Positions 34,718 to 42,475 of a stretch of DNA of 64,000 nt are shown piece after piece. Under the pieces are notes generated by a model. The model saw only the letters and a list, made by a program, of their open reading frames with translations, was not told the DNA's origin and made no database searches. Both the position numbers and the translations under genes were made by a program. Every line of letters starts with the position of its first letter. Position 1 is the first letter of the stretch. This stretch comes from Promicromonospora sp. MEB111 (GTDB taxonomy: Bacteria > Actinomycetota > Actinomycetes > Actinomycetales > Cellulomonadaceae), in NCBI RefSeq assembly GCF_030209445.1, contig NZ_JARVSD010000019.1:84684-148683 (forward strand). Reading direction: 5' to 3'.

Positions 34718-35763
34718 CCGAACCAGCAGTGATCGCAGGCTCGGCGGGCGCCGTGGCGGCGCGGACGCGGGGCCTGCGCAAGGTCTACCGCGGCACGGTC
34801 GCCGTGGACGGCGTGGACCTGGAGGTGCCCGAGGGCGCCGTGGTCGGGATGCTGGGGCCCAACGGTTCCGGCAAGACGACGACCATCCGCATGCTGCTGG
34901 GCCTCGTCCAGCCGACCGAGGGGGAGATCGAGCTGCTGGGCGTCCCCGTCCCGGGGGCCGCGGACCGGGTGCTCCCGCACGTCGGGGCGCTCGTGGAGGG
35001 GCCGGGCTTCCACCCGTTCCTGTCCGGCCGGGAGAACCTGCTGCGGTTCGCCGCCGCCGAGCCCCTGCTGTCCGGACGGGAGCTGGACGGCGCCGTGTCC
35101 GCCGCGCTGGAGCGGGTGGGCCTGGCGGGCGCCGCCCGCAAGAAGTACCGCGCGTACTCGCTGGGCATGAAGCAGCGGCTGGGGCTCGCCTCGGCGCTGC
35201 TGGCACCGCGCCGGCTCGTCGTGCTGGACGAGCCCACGAACGGCCTCGACCCGGCCGGTACGCAGGAGGTGCGCCGGATCATCGCCGAGCTGCACGCCCA
35301 GGGGGTGACGGTGCTCGTCTCGTCGCACCTCCTGGCGGAGGTTGAGGCGACCTGCACCCACGTCGTCGTGCTGAACGCGGGCGTCGTGGTGGCGCAGGGC
35401 CCGCTGGACGACCTGCTGGAGTCCGGCAACCCCACGCTGCTCGTGGTCACCGCCGACGGCGCGGCGGCCGCGGCGGCTCTGCACGACCACCGGGTCACCG
35501 CGTGGCTCGCCCCGGCCGGCGTGCGCGTGGATCTCACGGGCACGACGCCGGCGACCGTGATCGAGACGCTGGTCCGGGCCGGGGTCCGGGTCGACGAGGC
35601 CCGGCGGGAGCGCACCGGGCTGGAGGACGTCTTCGCGCGGCTCACGCACGACCTCGGGGAGGCCTCGGGCGAGCGCACCGCCGACCAGCCCGCCGCCGCC
35701 GAGCCCGCCAGCGACCAGCCCGCCGGAGCCCGGCCCGCACCCGACCAGGAGCCGGTCCGATGA
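34714..35763 (+). CDS. ABC transporter ATP-binding protein
   Basis: 349 aa. DrrA/CcmA-type exporter ATPase: Walker A MLGPNGSGKTTTIRMLLG, Q-loop region HVGALVEGPGFHPFLSGREN (typical of lantibiotic/bacitracin-type exporters), signature YSLGMKQRLGLASALL and Walker B RLVVLDEPTNGLDPAG, with H-loop VLVSSHLLAEVE. The C-terminal 40 residues are a Pro/Ala-rich tail (PAAAEPASDQPAGARP). GTG start overlaps the LolA-like stop; its own stop overlaps the permease ATG. Confidence 0.94.
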   Translation: MTEPAVIAGSAGAVAARTRGLRKVYRGTVAVDGVDLEVPEGAVVGMLGPNGSGKTTTIRMLLGLVQPTEGEIELLGVPVPGAADRVLPHVGALVEGPGFHPFLSGRENLLRFAAAEPLLSGRELDGAVSAALERVGLAGAARKKYRAYSLGMKQRLGLASALLAPRRLVVLDEPTNGLDPAGTQEVRRIIAELHAQGVTVLVSSHLLAEVEATCTHVVVLNAGVVVAQGPLDDLLESGNPTLLVVTADGAAAAAALHDHRVTAWLAPAGVRVDLTGTTPATVIETLVRAGVRVDEARRERTGLEDVFARLTHDLGEASGERTADQPAAAEPASDQPAGARPAPDQEPVR

Positions 35764-36659
35764 CCGCCCAGGCCACGGTCGCGACCCAGGAACCGGCGCC
35801 GGACCGCCTGCGCGCCCCGGTCGGCCGCCTGCTGCGCGCCGAGCTGCGGTGGATCTTCCGGCGTCCGCGGACGCTGGTGGTGCTGGGCCTGCTCACCGTG
35901 CTCCCGGTGATCACCGGGGTGGCCGTCGACCTGACCGCGAACGGCGGGGCCGCCCCGGCCACGGGCGGACCCGGCCCGGACGGGCCCGGCGGGGAGCCGC
36001 CGATCTTCGTGACCATGGCCACCAGCGCGTTCGTGCTGCCGCTGGGCTCGCTGATGACGCTGCTGATGCTCCTGCTGCCGCTCACGGTGGCGATGGCGGC
36101 GGGCGACGCGCTGGCCGGCGAGCAGTCCCACGGCGCGCTGCGCGGCTGGCTGCTCGCACCCGTGGCCCGCGGCCGGCTGCTCGTGGTCAAGGCCGTGGGC
36201 GTGCTGGTGGTCGCCCTGGTCGCGGCCACGCTCGTCGTCGCGTCCGGCTTCGTCACCGGGCTGGTCCTGGCGGGGGCGGACAACCTGGCGTCGATGTCCG
36301 GGACGGAGCTGTCCCTCGGGGAGGTACTGGGGCGGCTGGTCGTCGCGATCGCCTGGGCGACGCTCTACCTGATGGCGGTGGGCGCGGTGGCGCTGGCGAT
36401 CTCGGCGTCCACCGAGCACCCCATGCTGGTGGTGGTGAGCGTGCTCGGCGGGCTGATCGTGTCCGGGGTGCTGCTGCAGATCTCGGCCCTGGACTGGCTG
36501 CACCCGTACCTGCTGCCGCAGTCGCTGGGCAGCCTGGTCGACCTGATCCGGGACCCCGTGGCGACGGGCGGCCTGGGTGAGGGCGCGTTCCGGGCGCTGT
36601 GCTACCTGGTGATCGGCATGTCGCTGGCGTACGCCCGCCTCACGACGCGCGACGGCTGA
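35760..36659 (+). CDS. ABC transporter permease (ABC-2 type)
   Basis: 299 aa from ATG 35760, overlapping the ATPase stop (ATGA). Six membrane helices: one after RWIFRRPRTLVVLGLL, then FVLPLGSLMTLLMLLLPLTVAMAAGD split over two, and four more to the C-terminus. The motif AGDALAGEQSHGALRGWLLAPVARGRLL is the usual ABC-2 cytoplasmic loop. Forms an exporter with the preceding ATPase; together with the LolA-like protein it may handle an amphipathic substrate (inference). Confidence 0.9.
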   Translation: MTAQATVATQEPAPDRLRAPVGRLLRAELRWIFRRPRTLVVLGLLTVLPVITGVAVDLTANGGAAPATGGPGPDGPGGEPPIFVTMATSAFVLPLGSLMTLLMLLLPLTVAMAAGDALAGEQSHGALRGWLLAPVARGRLLVVKAVGVLVVALVAATLVVASGFVTGLVLAGADNLASMSGTELSLGEVLGRLVVAIAWATLYLMAVGAVALAISASTEHPMLVVVSVLGGLIVSGVLLQISALDWLHPYLLPQSLGSLVDLIRDPVATGGLGEGAFRALCYLVIGMSLAYARLTTRDG

Positions 36660-36667
36660 GCGCACGA

Positions 36668-36708
36668 ACGCCGTCGCGCACCCCCGTGCGGAAGGTGCGC
36701 GACGGCGT
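36668..36708. terminator. Terminator between the ABC operon and the MHS permease
   Basis: ACGCCGTCGCGCACC (36668-36682) pairs perfectly with GGTGCGCGACGGCGT (36694-36708), 11-nt loop. Converging genes lie on both sides. Confidence 0.8.
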
Positions 36709-36737
36709 CGGCGGGAGAGGCGCGCGGGGCGCGGCCG

Positions 36738-38120
36738 TCAGGCCCCGACGTTCTCCGCGTAGTCCACGTCGCGCGTCTCGTGCGTCAGGAGCAGCGCGAC
36801 CAGCGTGATCACGGCCATCGCCGAGAGGTAGACGCCCACCAGCACGGGGGAGCCGCCGGCCTCGGCCCACAGCCACACGGCGATGAACGGGGCCACCGCC
36901 GCGCCCAGCACCGAGGACAGGTTGTACGCGATGCCGGAGCCCGTGTACCGCACGTTCGCCGGGAACAGCTCGGGCAGGACGGCGGCCATCGGGCCGAACG
37001 TGAGGCCCATGAGCGTGAAGCCGAGGATCAGCAGGGTCTGCACGCCCACGTGGCCCGCGGCGAACAGCGGCACGAACAGCCCGCCGAACACGATGATCGC
37101 GACGGTCACCCAGATGAGGTGCTTGCGGCGGCCGAACTTCTCCGCCATCGGCCCGGACGCCAGCGTGAAGATGCCGAAGAACACGACGCCCACGATCAGC
37201 ATCCAGAGGAAGTCGATCTTCTCGTAGCCGAGGCCGGCGGGGGAGCCGTCGGTCGGCGCGGTCGGCGCGACGCCGTAGTTCAGCGTGAACGTCGTCATCA
37301 GGTAGAACAGCGCGTAGGTGGCCAGCATGATGAACGTGCCCGAGATGATCTGCCTCCACGAGGTGCGGAAGACGCGGGCCACGGGCACCCGGCTGACGGC
37401 CTCGGCCTCGAGCACCTTGCGGAACGCGGGGGTCTCGAGCAGCGAGAGCCGCACCCACAGGCCCACGATCACCAGCACGGCCGACGCGAGGAACGGGATG
37501 CGCCAGCCCCAGGCGGCGAACTGCTCGGGCGTGAGCGACGTGGACAGGGCGATGAACACCGTGTTGGCGAGGATGAAGCCGATCGGCGCGCCGAGCTGCG
37601 GGAACGTGCCGTAGATGGCGCGCTTGCCCTCGGGCGCGTTCTCGGTGGCGAGCAGGGCGGCGCCGCTCCACTCGCCGCCCAGGCCGAGGCCCTGGCAGAA
37701 CCGGCACAGCACCAGCACCGCCGGGGCGGCCACGGCCCAGCCCGGCGTCGACGCGGCCGGGATGAGGCCGATCAGCACCGTCGCGACACCCATCGTGAGC
37801 AGCGACGCGACCAGCGTCGCCTTGCGGCCGATGCGGTCACCGAAGTGCCCGAACAGGACCGAGCCGACCGGCCGCGCCACGAAGGCGACGCCGAACACGG
37901 CGAACGACGACAGGAGCTGTGTCGTGGGGTCCTCGGCGTTCGGGAAGAACAGCGTCGGGAAGACCAGCGAGGCGGCCGTCGCGTAGATGTAGAAGTCGTA
38001 GAACTCGATGGACGTACCGATGAGGGAGGCGAGGACGACGCGGCCGCGAGGATTGCCGGCCGGCACTGTGCTCTCCCCGCCGCCGGGGGTCCCGGCGGTC
38101 GGCGCTGCGGAGGTGCTCAT
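36738..38120 (-). CDS. MHS family MFS transporter
   Basis: 460 aa, 12 membrane helices. Metabolite:H+ symporter (ProP/ShiA/KgtP-like) features: LIGTSIEFYDFYIYATAASLVFP at helix 1, GHFGDRIGRKATLVASLL in loop 2-3, CRFCQGLGLGGEWSGAALL in helix 4 and TENAPEGKRAIYG after it. The soluble N-terminal 25 residues are disordered. Substrate may be an organic acid, shikimate or betaine; not decidable here. It sits just upstream of murA on the opposite strand. Confidence 0.92.
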   Translation of the reverse strand: MSTSAAPTAGTPGGGESTVPAGNPRGRVVLASLIGTSIEFYDFYIYATAASLVFPTLFFPNAEDPTTQLLSSFAVFGVAFVARPVGSVLFGHFGDRIGRKATLVASLLTMGVATVLIGLIPAASTPGWAVAAPAVLVLCRFCQGLGLGGEWSGAALLATENAPEGKRAIYGTFPQLGAPIGFILANTVFIALSTSLTPEQFAAWGWRIPFLASAVLVIVGLWVRLSLLETPAFRKVLEAEAVSRVPVARVFRTSWRQIISGTFIMLATYALFYLMTTFTLNYGVAPTAPTDGSPAGLGYEKIDFLWMLIVGVVFFGIFTLASGPMAEKFGRRKHLIWVTVAIIVFGGLFVPLFAAGHVGVQTLLILGFTLMGLTFGPMAAVLPELFPANVRYTGSGIAYNLSSVLGAAVAPFIAVWLWAEAGGSPVLVGVYLSAMAVITLVALLLTHETRDVDYAENVGA

Positions 38121-38126
38121 CCCGCG

Positions 38127-38132
38127 AGATTA
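38127..38132 (-). promoter_or_regulatory. -10-like element of the MHS permease gene (leaderless)
   Basis: Minus strand TAATCT, 6 nt, ATG 38120; no Shine-Dalgarno. The rest of the 281-bp gap to murA shows no clear motif. Confidence 0.5.
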
Positions 38133-38401
38133 GGCGCGCCGTCCGCCATCCGGGAAGTGCGTCTCGCGATGCGGATGGGGTCTTGACGTAGGCTGCCGAC
38201 GGCGGCATGCGCGGGCCCTGTGGACGCGCGGCGTGTCGAACTGCGACCTGGTGCGTCGCGAGTGAAGGTGTGGTGAACGGTGAATACTCCCACCGGTTGC
38301 CGTGTTGGCACGACCGGCGGTGAGGGGCAGGATCGACCGGGCTCCCGGAGGCTCCGCCATCGGACATCCATCATCGGAACGAACGAGACGACGACGAGGA
38401 T

Positions 38402-39718
38402 ATGAACGATCTGCTGTATGTGAACGGCGGCAACCCGTTGACCGGGACCATCACCGTTCGAGGCGCAAAGAACTTCGTGTCGAAGTCCATGGTGGCTTCT
38501 CTGCTGGGGGAGACCCCGAGCGTGCTGCGGAACGTTCCGCAGATCCGTGACGTCAAGGTCGTCTCGGGGCTCCTGGACCTGCACGGCGTGAACGTCAAGT
38601 ACGACACCGACGCCGGCATCCTGGACCTCGACCCGTCCAACGTCGAGTCCGCCCACGTGGCCGACATCGACGCCCACGCCGGCTCCAGCCGCATCCCGAT
38701 CCTGTTCTGCGGGCCGCTGCTGCACCGCCTCGGCGAGGCGTTCATCCCGGACCTGGGCGGCTGCCGCATCGGCGACCGCCCGATCAACTACCACCTCGAC
38801 ATCCTGCGCCAGTTCGGCGCCGTCGTGGACAAGCGGCCCAACGGCATCCACCTGCGGGCGCCGCGCCGCCTGCAGGGCACCAAGATCTCGCTGCCCTACC
38901 CGTCGGTGGGCGCCACGGAGCAGACGCTCCTGACGGCGGTCCGCGCCGACGGCATCACCGAGCTCTCGGGCGCGGCGATCGAGCCCGAGATCATGGACCT
39001 CATCGCGGTGCTGCAGAAGATGGGCGCCATCATCTCGGTCGACACCGACCGCGTGATCCGCATCGAGGGCGTCGACCGCCTCGAGGGTTACACCCACACC
39101 GCGCTGAACGACCGGATCGAGACCGCCTCCTGGGCCTCCGCGGCCCTGGCCACGGGCGGCGACATCACCGTCAAGGGTGCCACGCAGCCCGAGATGATGA
39201 CGTTCCTCAACACCTTCCGGAAGGTCGGCGGCCGGTTCGAGGTGCAGGACGACGGCATCCGCTTCTGGCACGCCGGCGGCGACCTGAAGTCCATCGTGCT
39301 GGAGACCGACGTGCACCCGGGCTTCATGACCGACTGGCAGCAGCCGCTCGTCGTCGCGCTCACGCAGGCCACCGGCCTGTCGATCGTGCACGAGACCGTG
39401 TACGAGAACCGCTTCGGCTTCACGGACGCGCTGCGCAAGATGGGCGCCACCATCCAGGTCTACAAGGAGTGCCTGGGCGGTCGCGACTGCCGGTTCGGCC
39501 AGCGCAACTTCCACCACTCCGCCGTCGTCTCCGGCCCGACGCCGCTCTCCGCGGCGGACATCGAGGTCCCGGACCTGCGCGGCGGGTTCAGCCACCTCAT
39601 CGCGGCGCTGGCCGCCAAGGGGCAGTCGACGGTGCGCGGCATCGGCCTGATCGACCGCGGCTACGAGAACTTCCAGGACAAGCTGGAGGCCCTGGGCGCC
39701 GAGGTCGTCCGCGGCTGA
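38402..39718 (+). CDS. murA: UDP-N-acetylglucosamine 1-carboxyvinyltransferase
   Basis: 438 aa. First committed step of peptidoglycan synthesis: transfers enolpyruvate from PEP to UDP-GlcNAc. Two-domain EPSP-synthase fold is clear: GGNPLTGTITVRGAKNFVSKS at the N-terminus, catalytic loop LGGCRIGDRPINYH with Cys121, LPYPSVGATEQTLLTAV, and near the end DLRGGFSHLIAALAAKGQS. Cys121 is the fosfomycin target residue, unlike the Asp of mycobacterial MurA. Ribosome site is weak (GAGGA immediately before ATG). Confidence 0.96.
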   Translation: MNDLLYVNGGNPLTGTITVRGAKNFVSKSMVASLLGETPSVLRNVPQIRDVKVVSGLLDLHGVNVKYDTDAGILDLDPSNVESAHVADIDAHAGSSRIPILFCGPLLHRLGEAFIPDLGGCRIGDRPINYHLDILRQFGAVVDKRPNGIHLRAPRRLQGTKISLPYPSVGATEQTLLTAVRADGITELSGAAIEPEIMDLIAVLQKMGAIISVDTDRVIRIEGVDRLEGYTHTALNDRIETASWASAALATGGDITVKGATQPEMMTFLNTFRKVGGRFEVQDDGIRFWHAGGDLKSIVLETDVHPGFMTDWQQPLVVALTQATGLSIVHETVYENRFGFTDALRKMGATIQVYKECLGGRDCRFGQRNFHHSAVVSGPTPLSAADIEVPDLRGGFSHLIAALAAKGQSTVRGIGLIDRGYENFQDKLEALGAEVVRG

Positions 39719-39745
39719 CGCCCTCCCGACGACGCCCGCACGGGT

Positions 39746-39781
39746 CAGACGCTCGGGCCACCTCGGTGGCCCGAGCGTCTG
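39746..39781 (+). terminator. Terminator after murA
   Basis: A 17-bp perfect hairpin (39746-39762 with 39765-39781) beginning CAGACGCTCGGG, with a minimal TC loop. It separates murA from plsC, which has its own -10 element. Confidence 0.85.
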
Positions 39782-39820
39782 GCACGTCAGGGCGGGGGCG
39801 GGGTTCGCGGTTCGGCCGAG

Positions 39821-39826
39821 TATTCT
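39821..39826 (+). promoter_or_regulatory. -10-like element of plsC (leaderless)
   Basis: TATTCT, 7 nt, GTG 39834. Well-matched -10 hexamer and no ribosome site. Confidence 0.55.
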
Positions 39827-39833
39827 TTCGGCC

Positions 39834-40589
39834 GTGTCCATCCCACGCCCTGAGTCACGCATGTATCGCTTCGTCGCGTTCATCGTGCGGAACCTCATGT
39901 TCGCGCTGTGCAAGTACGAGTGGAAGGGCGGCGAGAACTTCCCGGCCAAGGGCGGGTTCATCGCCGCGGCCAACCACGTCACGGAGCTCGACGCGCTGAC
40001 GCTGGCGCACTACCTCTTCGACATGGGCCGTGAGCCCCGCATCCTGGCCAAGCGCGGCCTGTTCGACTCGCCGCTGACGGGGTGGGCGCTGCGGGGCACC
40101 AAGATGATCCCGGTGGACCGCGACTCCGCGAAGTCCGCCGAGTCGCTGAAGGACGCCGCGAGCCAGCTCGGCGACGGCGCCTGCGTGGCGATCCTGCCGG
40201 AGGGAACGCTGACGCGGGACCCCGACTACTGGCCGATGGAGGGCAAGACGGGCGTGGCCCGCATCGCGCTGACGACGCGCCTGCCGGTGCTGCCGGTCGC
40301 GCAGTGGGGCGTCACGGAGATCCTCGGCCGGTACAGCCGCGTGCTCAAGCCGTTCCCGCGCAAGAAGGTGACCATCCAGACCGGCCCGCCTGTGGACCTG
40401 AGCGACCTGTACGACCGGCCCCAGGACACCGCGACCCTGCGTGAGGCCACGAGCCGCATCATGGACGCCATCACCGCCGAGCTGGAGCAGATCCGCGGGG
40501 AGGTCGCGCCCAAGCCGCGCTTCGACCTGCGCAAGCACCCCGACTACGAGGCCAAGATGACGAACTACCCGCCGGTGGAGCGCCCGTGA
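39834..40589 (+). CDS. plsC: 1-acyl-sn-glycerol-3-phosphate acyltransferase
   Basis: 251 aa. Makes phosphatidic acid from lysophosphatidate. Acyltransferase motifs: AANHVTELDAL (HX4D catalytic pair), KRGLFDSPLTGWALRGTKMIPVDRD, ILPEGTLTRDPDYWPMEGKTG and LPVLPVAQWG. A short N-terminal hydrophobic stretch (FVAFIVRNLMFALC) would hold it at the membrane. It overlaps gpsA by 4 nt, a classic actinobacterial pair for glycerolipid synthesis. Confidence 0.93.
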   Translation: MSIPRPESRMYRFVAFIVRNLMFALCKYEWKGGENFPAKGGFIAAANHVTELDALTLAHYLFDMGREPRILAKRGLFDSPLTGWALRGTKMIPVDRDSAKSAESLKDAASQLGDGACVAILPEGTLTRDPDYWPMEGKTGVARIALTTRLPVLPVAQWGVTEILGRYSRVLKPFPRKKVTIQTGPPVDLSDLYDRPQDTATLREATSRIMDAITAELEQIRGEVAPKPRFDLRKHPDYEAKMTNYPPVERP

Positions 40590-41614
40590 GCGCCGCGACG
40601 CAGCCCAAGGTCGCCGTGCTCGGCGCGGGCTCGATGGGCACCACCTTCGCGATGGTCCTGGCCGACGCCGGGTGCGACGTCACCCTGTGGGGTCGCGACG
40701 CCGCGGTGCTCCACGCCGTCGAGACGACGCACCGCAACGAGAAGTACCTGCCGCGCGTGCAGCTCCCGCCGATGCACGGCACGACCGACCCGGCGGTCGC
40801 CCTGGCGGGCGCCTCCATCGTGGTCGTGTCGGTTCCGTCCCAGGTCGCCCGCGCCACGCTGGAGTCGATGAAGGGCCTGGTGCACGACGTCGCCGCGCCG
40901 GGTGCCGTCGTCGTCTCGCTGATGAAGGGCGTCGAGCTCGGCACGGACAAGCGCATGAGCCAGGTCATGGCCGAGGTGCTGGACCTGCCGGACGAGCGCG
41001 TCGCCGTCGTCTCCGGACCCAACCTGGCGCCCGAGATCGCGGAGCGGCAGCCGACGGCGACCGTGGTCGCCTCGCGCAGCGAGGCCACGGCCCAGCTCGT
41101 GGCCGCGGCCTGCTCGACCGGGTACTTCCGCCCCTACACGAACACCGACGTGGTGGGCGTGGAGCTGTGCGGCGCGGTGAAGAACATCATCGCCCTGGCC
41201 GCGGGCATGGCCCAGGGCCAGGGCTTCGGCTGGAACACGCTGGCGACGCTCATCACGCGCGGCCTCGTGGAGATCACGCGCCTGGGCCTCGCGCTGGGGG
41301 CCGACGCCGCCACGTTCGCCGGCCTGGCCGGCATGGGCGACCTGACGGCGACGTGCGCGTCGCCGCTGTCGCGCAACCACCGGCTCGGCAAGCACGTGGG
41401 CGAGGGGCTCACGCTGGCCGAGGCGATCAAGGCCACCGGGGGCACGGCCGAGGGCGTGAAGTCGTCGCAGTCGGTGCTGGAGCTGGCCCGCGCGCACGAC
41501 GTCGAGATGCCGATCACGGCCGGTGTCGTCGAGGTGTTGGCCGGCAACCTGCCGTTGTCCGACCTCGCGGCGACCCTGCTCGCCCGGCCGCAGAAGTCCG
41601 AGGTCGCGGGCTGA
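40586..41614 (+). CDS. gpsA: Glycerol-3-phosphate dehydrogenase [NAD(P)+]
   Basis: 342 aa. Supplies sn-glycerol-3-phosphate by reducing dihydroxyacetone phosphate. N-terminal Rossmann motif VLGAGSMGTTFAMVLAD; VSVPSQVARATL; LMKGVE; SGPNLAPEIAERQPTA; the catalytic Lys in ELCGAVKNIIALAAGMAQG; GMGDLTATCASPLSRNH. GTG start overlaps the plsC stop (GTGA). Confidence 0.96.
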   Translation: MSAATQPKVAVLGAGSMGTTFAMVLADAGCDVTLWGRDAAVLHAVETTHRNEKYLPRVQLPPMHGTTDPAVALAGASIVVVSVPSQVARATLESMKGLVHDVAAPGAVVVSLMKGVELGTDKRMSQVMAEVLDLPDERVAVVSGPNLAPEIAERQPTATVVASRSEATAQLVAAACSTGYFRPYTNTDVVGVELCGAVKNIIALAAGMAQGQGFGWNTLATLITRGLVEITRLGLALGADAATFAGLAGMGDLTATCASPLSRNHRLGKHVGEGLTLAEAIKATGGTAEGVKSSQSVLELARAHDVEMPITAGVVEVLAGNLPLSDLAATLLARPQKSEVAG

Positions 41615-41618
41615 GGGG

Positions 41619-42326
41619 TCAGTGCCGCACGTCGACCACGACGCGCATCGGGTCCTCCAGCAGGAACACGCGGAACGGGCGCTCGGCGTCGTCCACGCCG
41701 ATGAACGCCGTCGTGTACCCCTCGAACCAGTAGCGGTACACGATCTCGTCGATCGACTCCGTGTCGGCGGGCTCGATGCGGTCGCCGGAGAACTCCTCGA
41801 CCCCGCTGTCCGTCGGGATGGCGGTGCCGGACAGCGACACCCGCAGGATCGCGTCGCCGTCCACACGCACGGCGTCGCCGGATCCGTCGTCGGTCGCCTG
41901 GTCCACGTACTCGACGCGCCAGCCGGGCTTGCCGCTGCCCGTGCCGTCGAGGTCGAACACGACGCGGTCGTAGCCGTCGTGCGCGGCGACGCGCACGTCG
42001 GTGACGCTCAGGAACGTCTCGCCCTCACCGGTGGGCTCCGCGGTGTCGGGCTTCGTGTCCGCCGGGAAGGCCGGACCGGACTCGGTCTCGGTGGCGGACG
42101 CGCTCGGCTCGGGCGCGTCGTCCCCGGCCTCGTCGTCCCCGTCCTCGTCTGACTCGCCCGACGACGGCGACGACGTCGGGTCCGCCTCCGAGCCAGGGGA
42201 CACCGGCACGGGGCTGGTGTTGGTGAGCTCCGGCCCGTTCGTGCCCTGCGCGCCCGTGCACCCGGCCAGCAGCAGCGCCGCGCAGGCGGCGACCATCAGG
42301 GCTGTGCGGTGTCCGGCTCGTCCCAT
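41619..42326 (-). CDS. AMIN-like domain lipoprotein
   Basis: 235 aa. Lipoprotein signal ending LLLAGC with lipidated Cys23. A 75-residue disordered linker rich in S/D/E/P follows. The C-terminal ~130 residues match the AMIN-like beta domain of actinobacterial lipoproteins: [49 protein letters not shown] and ERPFRVFLLEDPMRVVVDV. Probably binds envelope polymers. It ends only 4 bp from the gpsA stop, converging. Confidence 0.87.
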   Translation of the reverse strand: MGRAGHRTALMVAACAALLLAGCTGAQGTNGPELTNTSPVPVSPGSEADPTSSPSSGESDEDGDDEAGDDAPEPSASATETESGPAFPADTKPDTAEPTGEGETFLSVTDVRVAAHDGYDRVVFDLDGTGSGKPGWRVEYVDQATDDGSGDAVRVDGDAILRVSLSGTAIPTDSGVEEFSGDRIEPADTESIDEIVYRYWFEGYTTAFIGVDDAERPFRVFLLEDPMRVVVDVRH

Positions 42327-42332
42327 GTGCCC

Positions 42333-42338
42333 AGCGTA
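42333..42338 (-). promoter_or_regulatory. -10-like element of the AMIN lipoprotein gene (leaderless)
   Basis: Minus strand TACGCT, 6 nt, ATG 42326; no Shine-Dalgarno. Confidence 0.45.
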
Positions 42339-42394
42339 GGGCCTGGAAGGCGCGCGGGCCGGTCACGATCGGCCAACGGGAGCAGTCTGCACTC

Positions 42395-42425
42395 TTGACT
42401 TGTGATACATGTGACGTACTACATT
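42395..42425 (+). promoter_or_regulatory. Putative promoter and operator of the GH95 gene
   Basis: TTGACT (42395-42400) is followed by an AT-rich stretch with -10 candidates TACTAC (42417-42422) or TACATT (42420-42425). Between them TGTGATACATGTGACG (42401-42416) has one perfect CRP/GlxR half (TGTGA) and a degenerate second half. This AT-rich block stands out from the surrounding GC, fitting a regulated glycoside-hydrolase promoter. Confidence 0.4.
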
Positions 42426-42475
42426 TATCCCGCGTCGTTCAACGGTGATGACAAAGAGGACGAAGGAGTCGCTCG

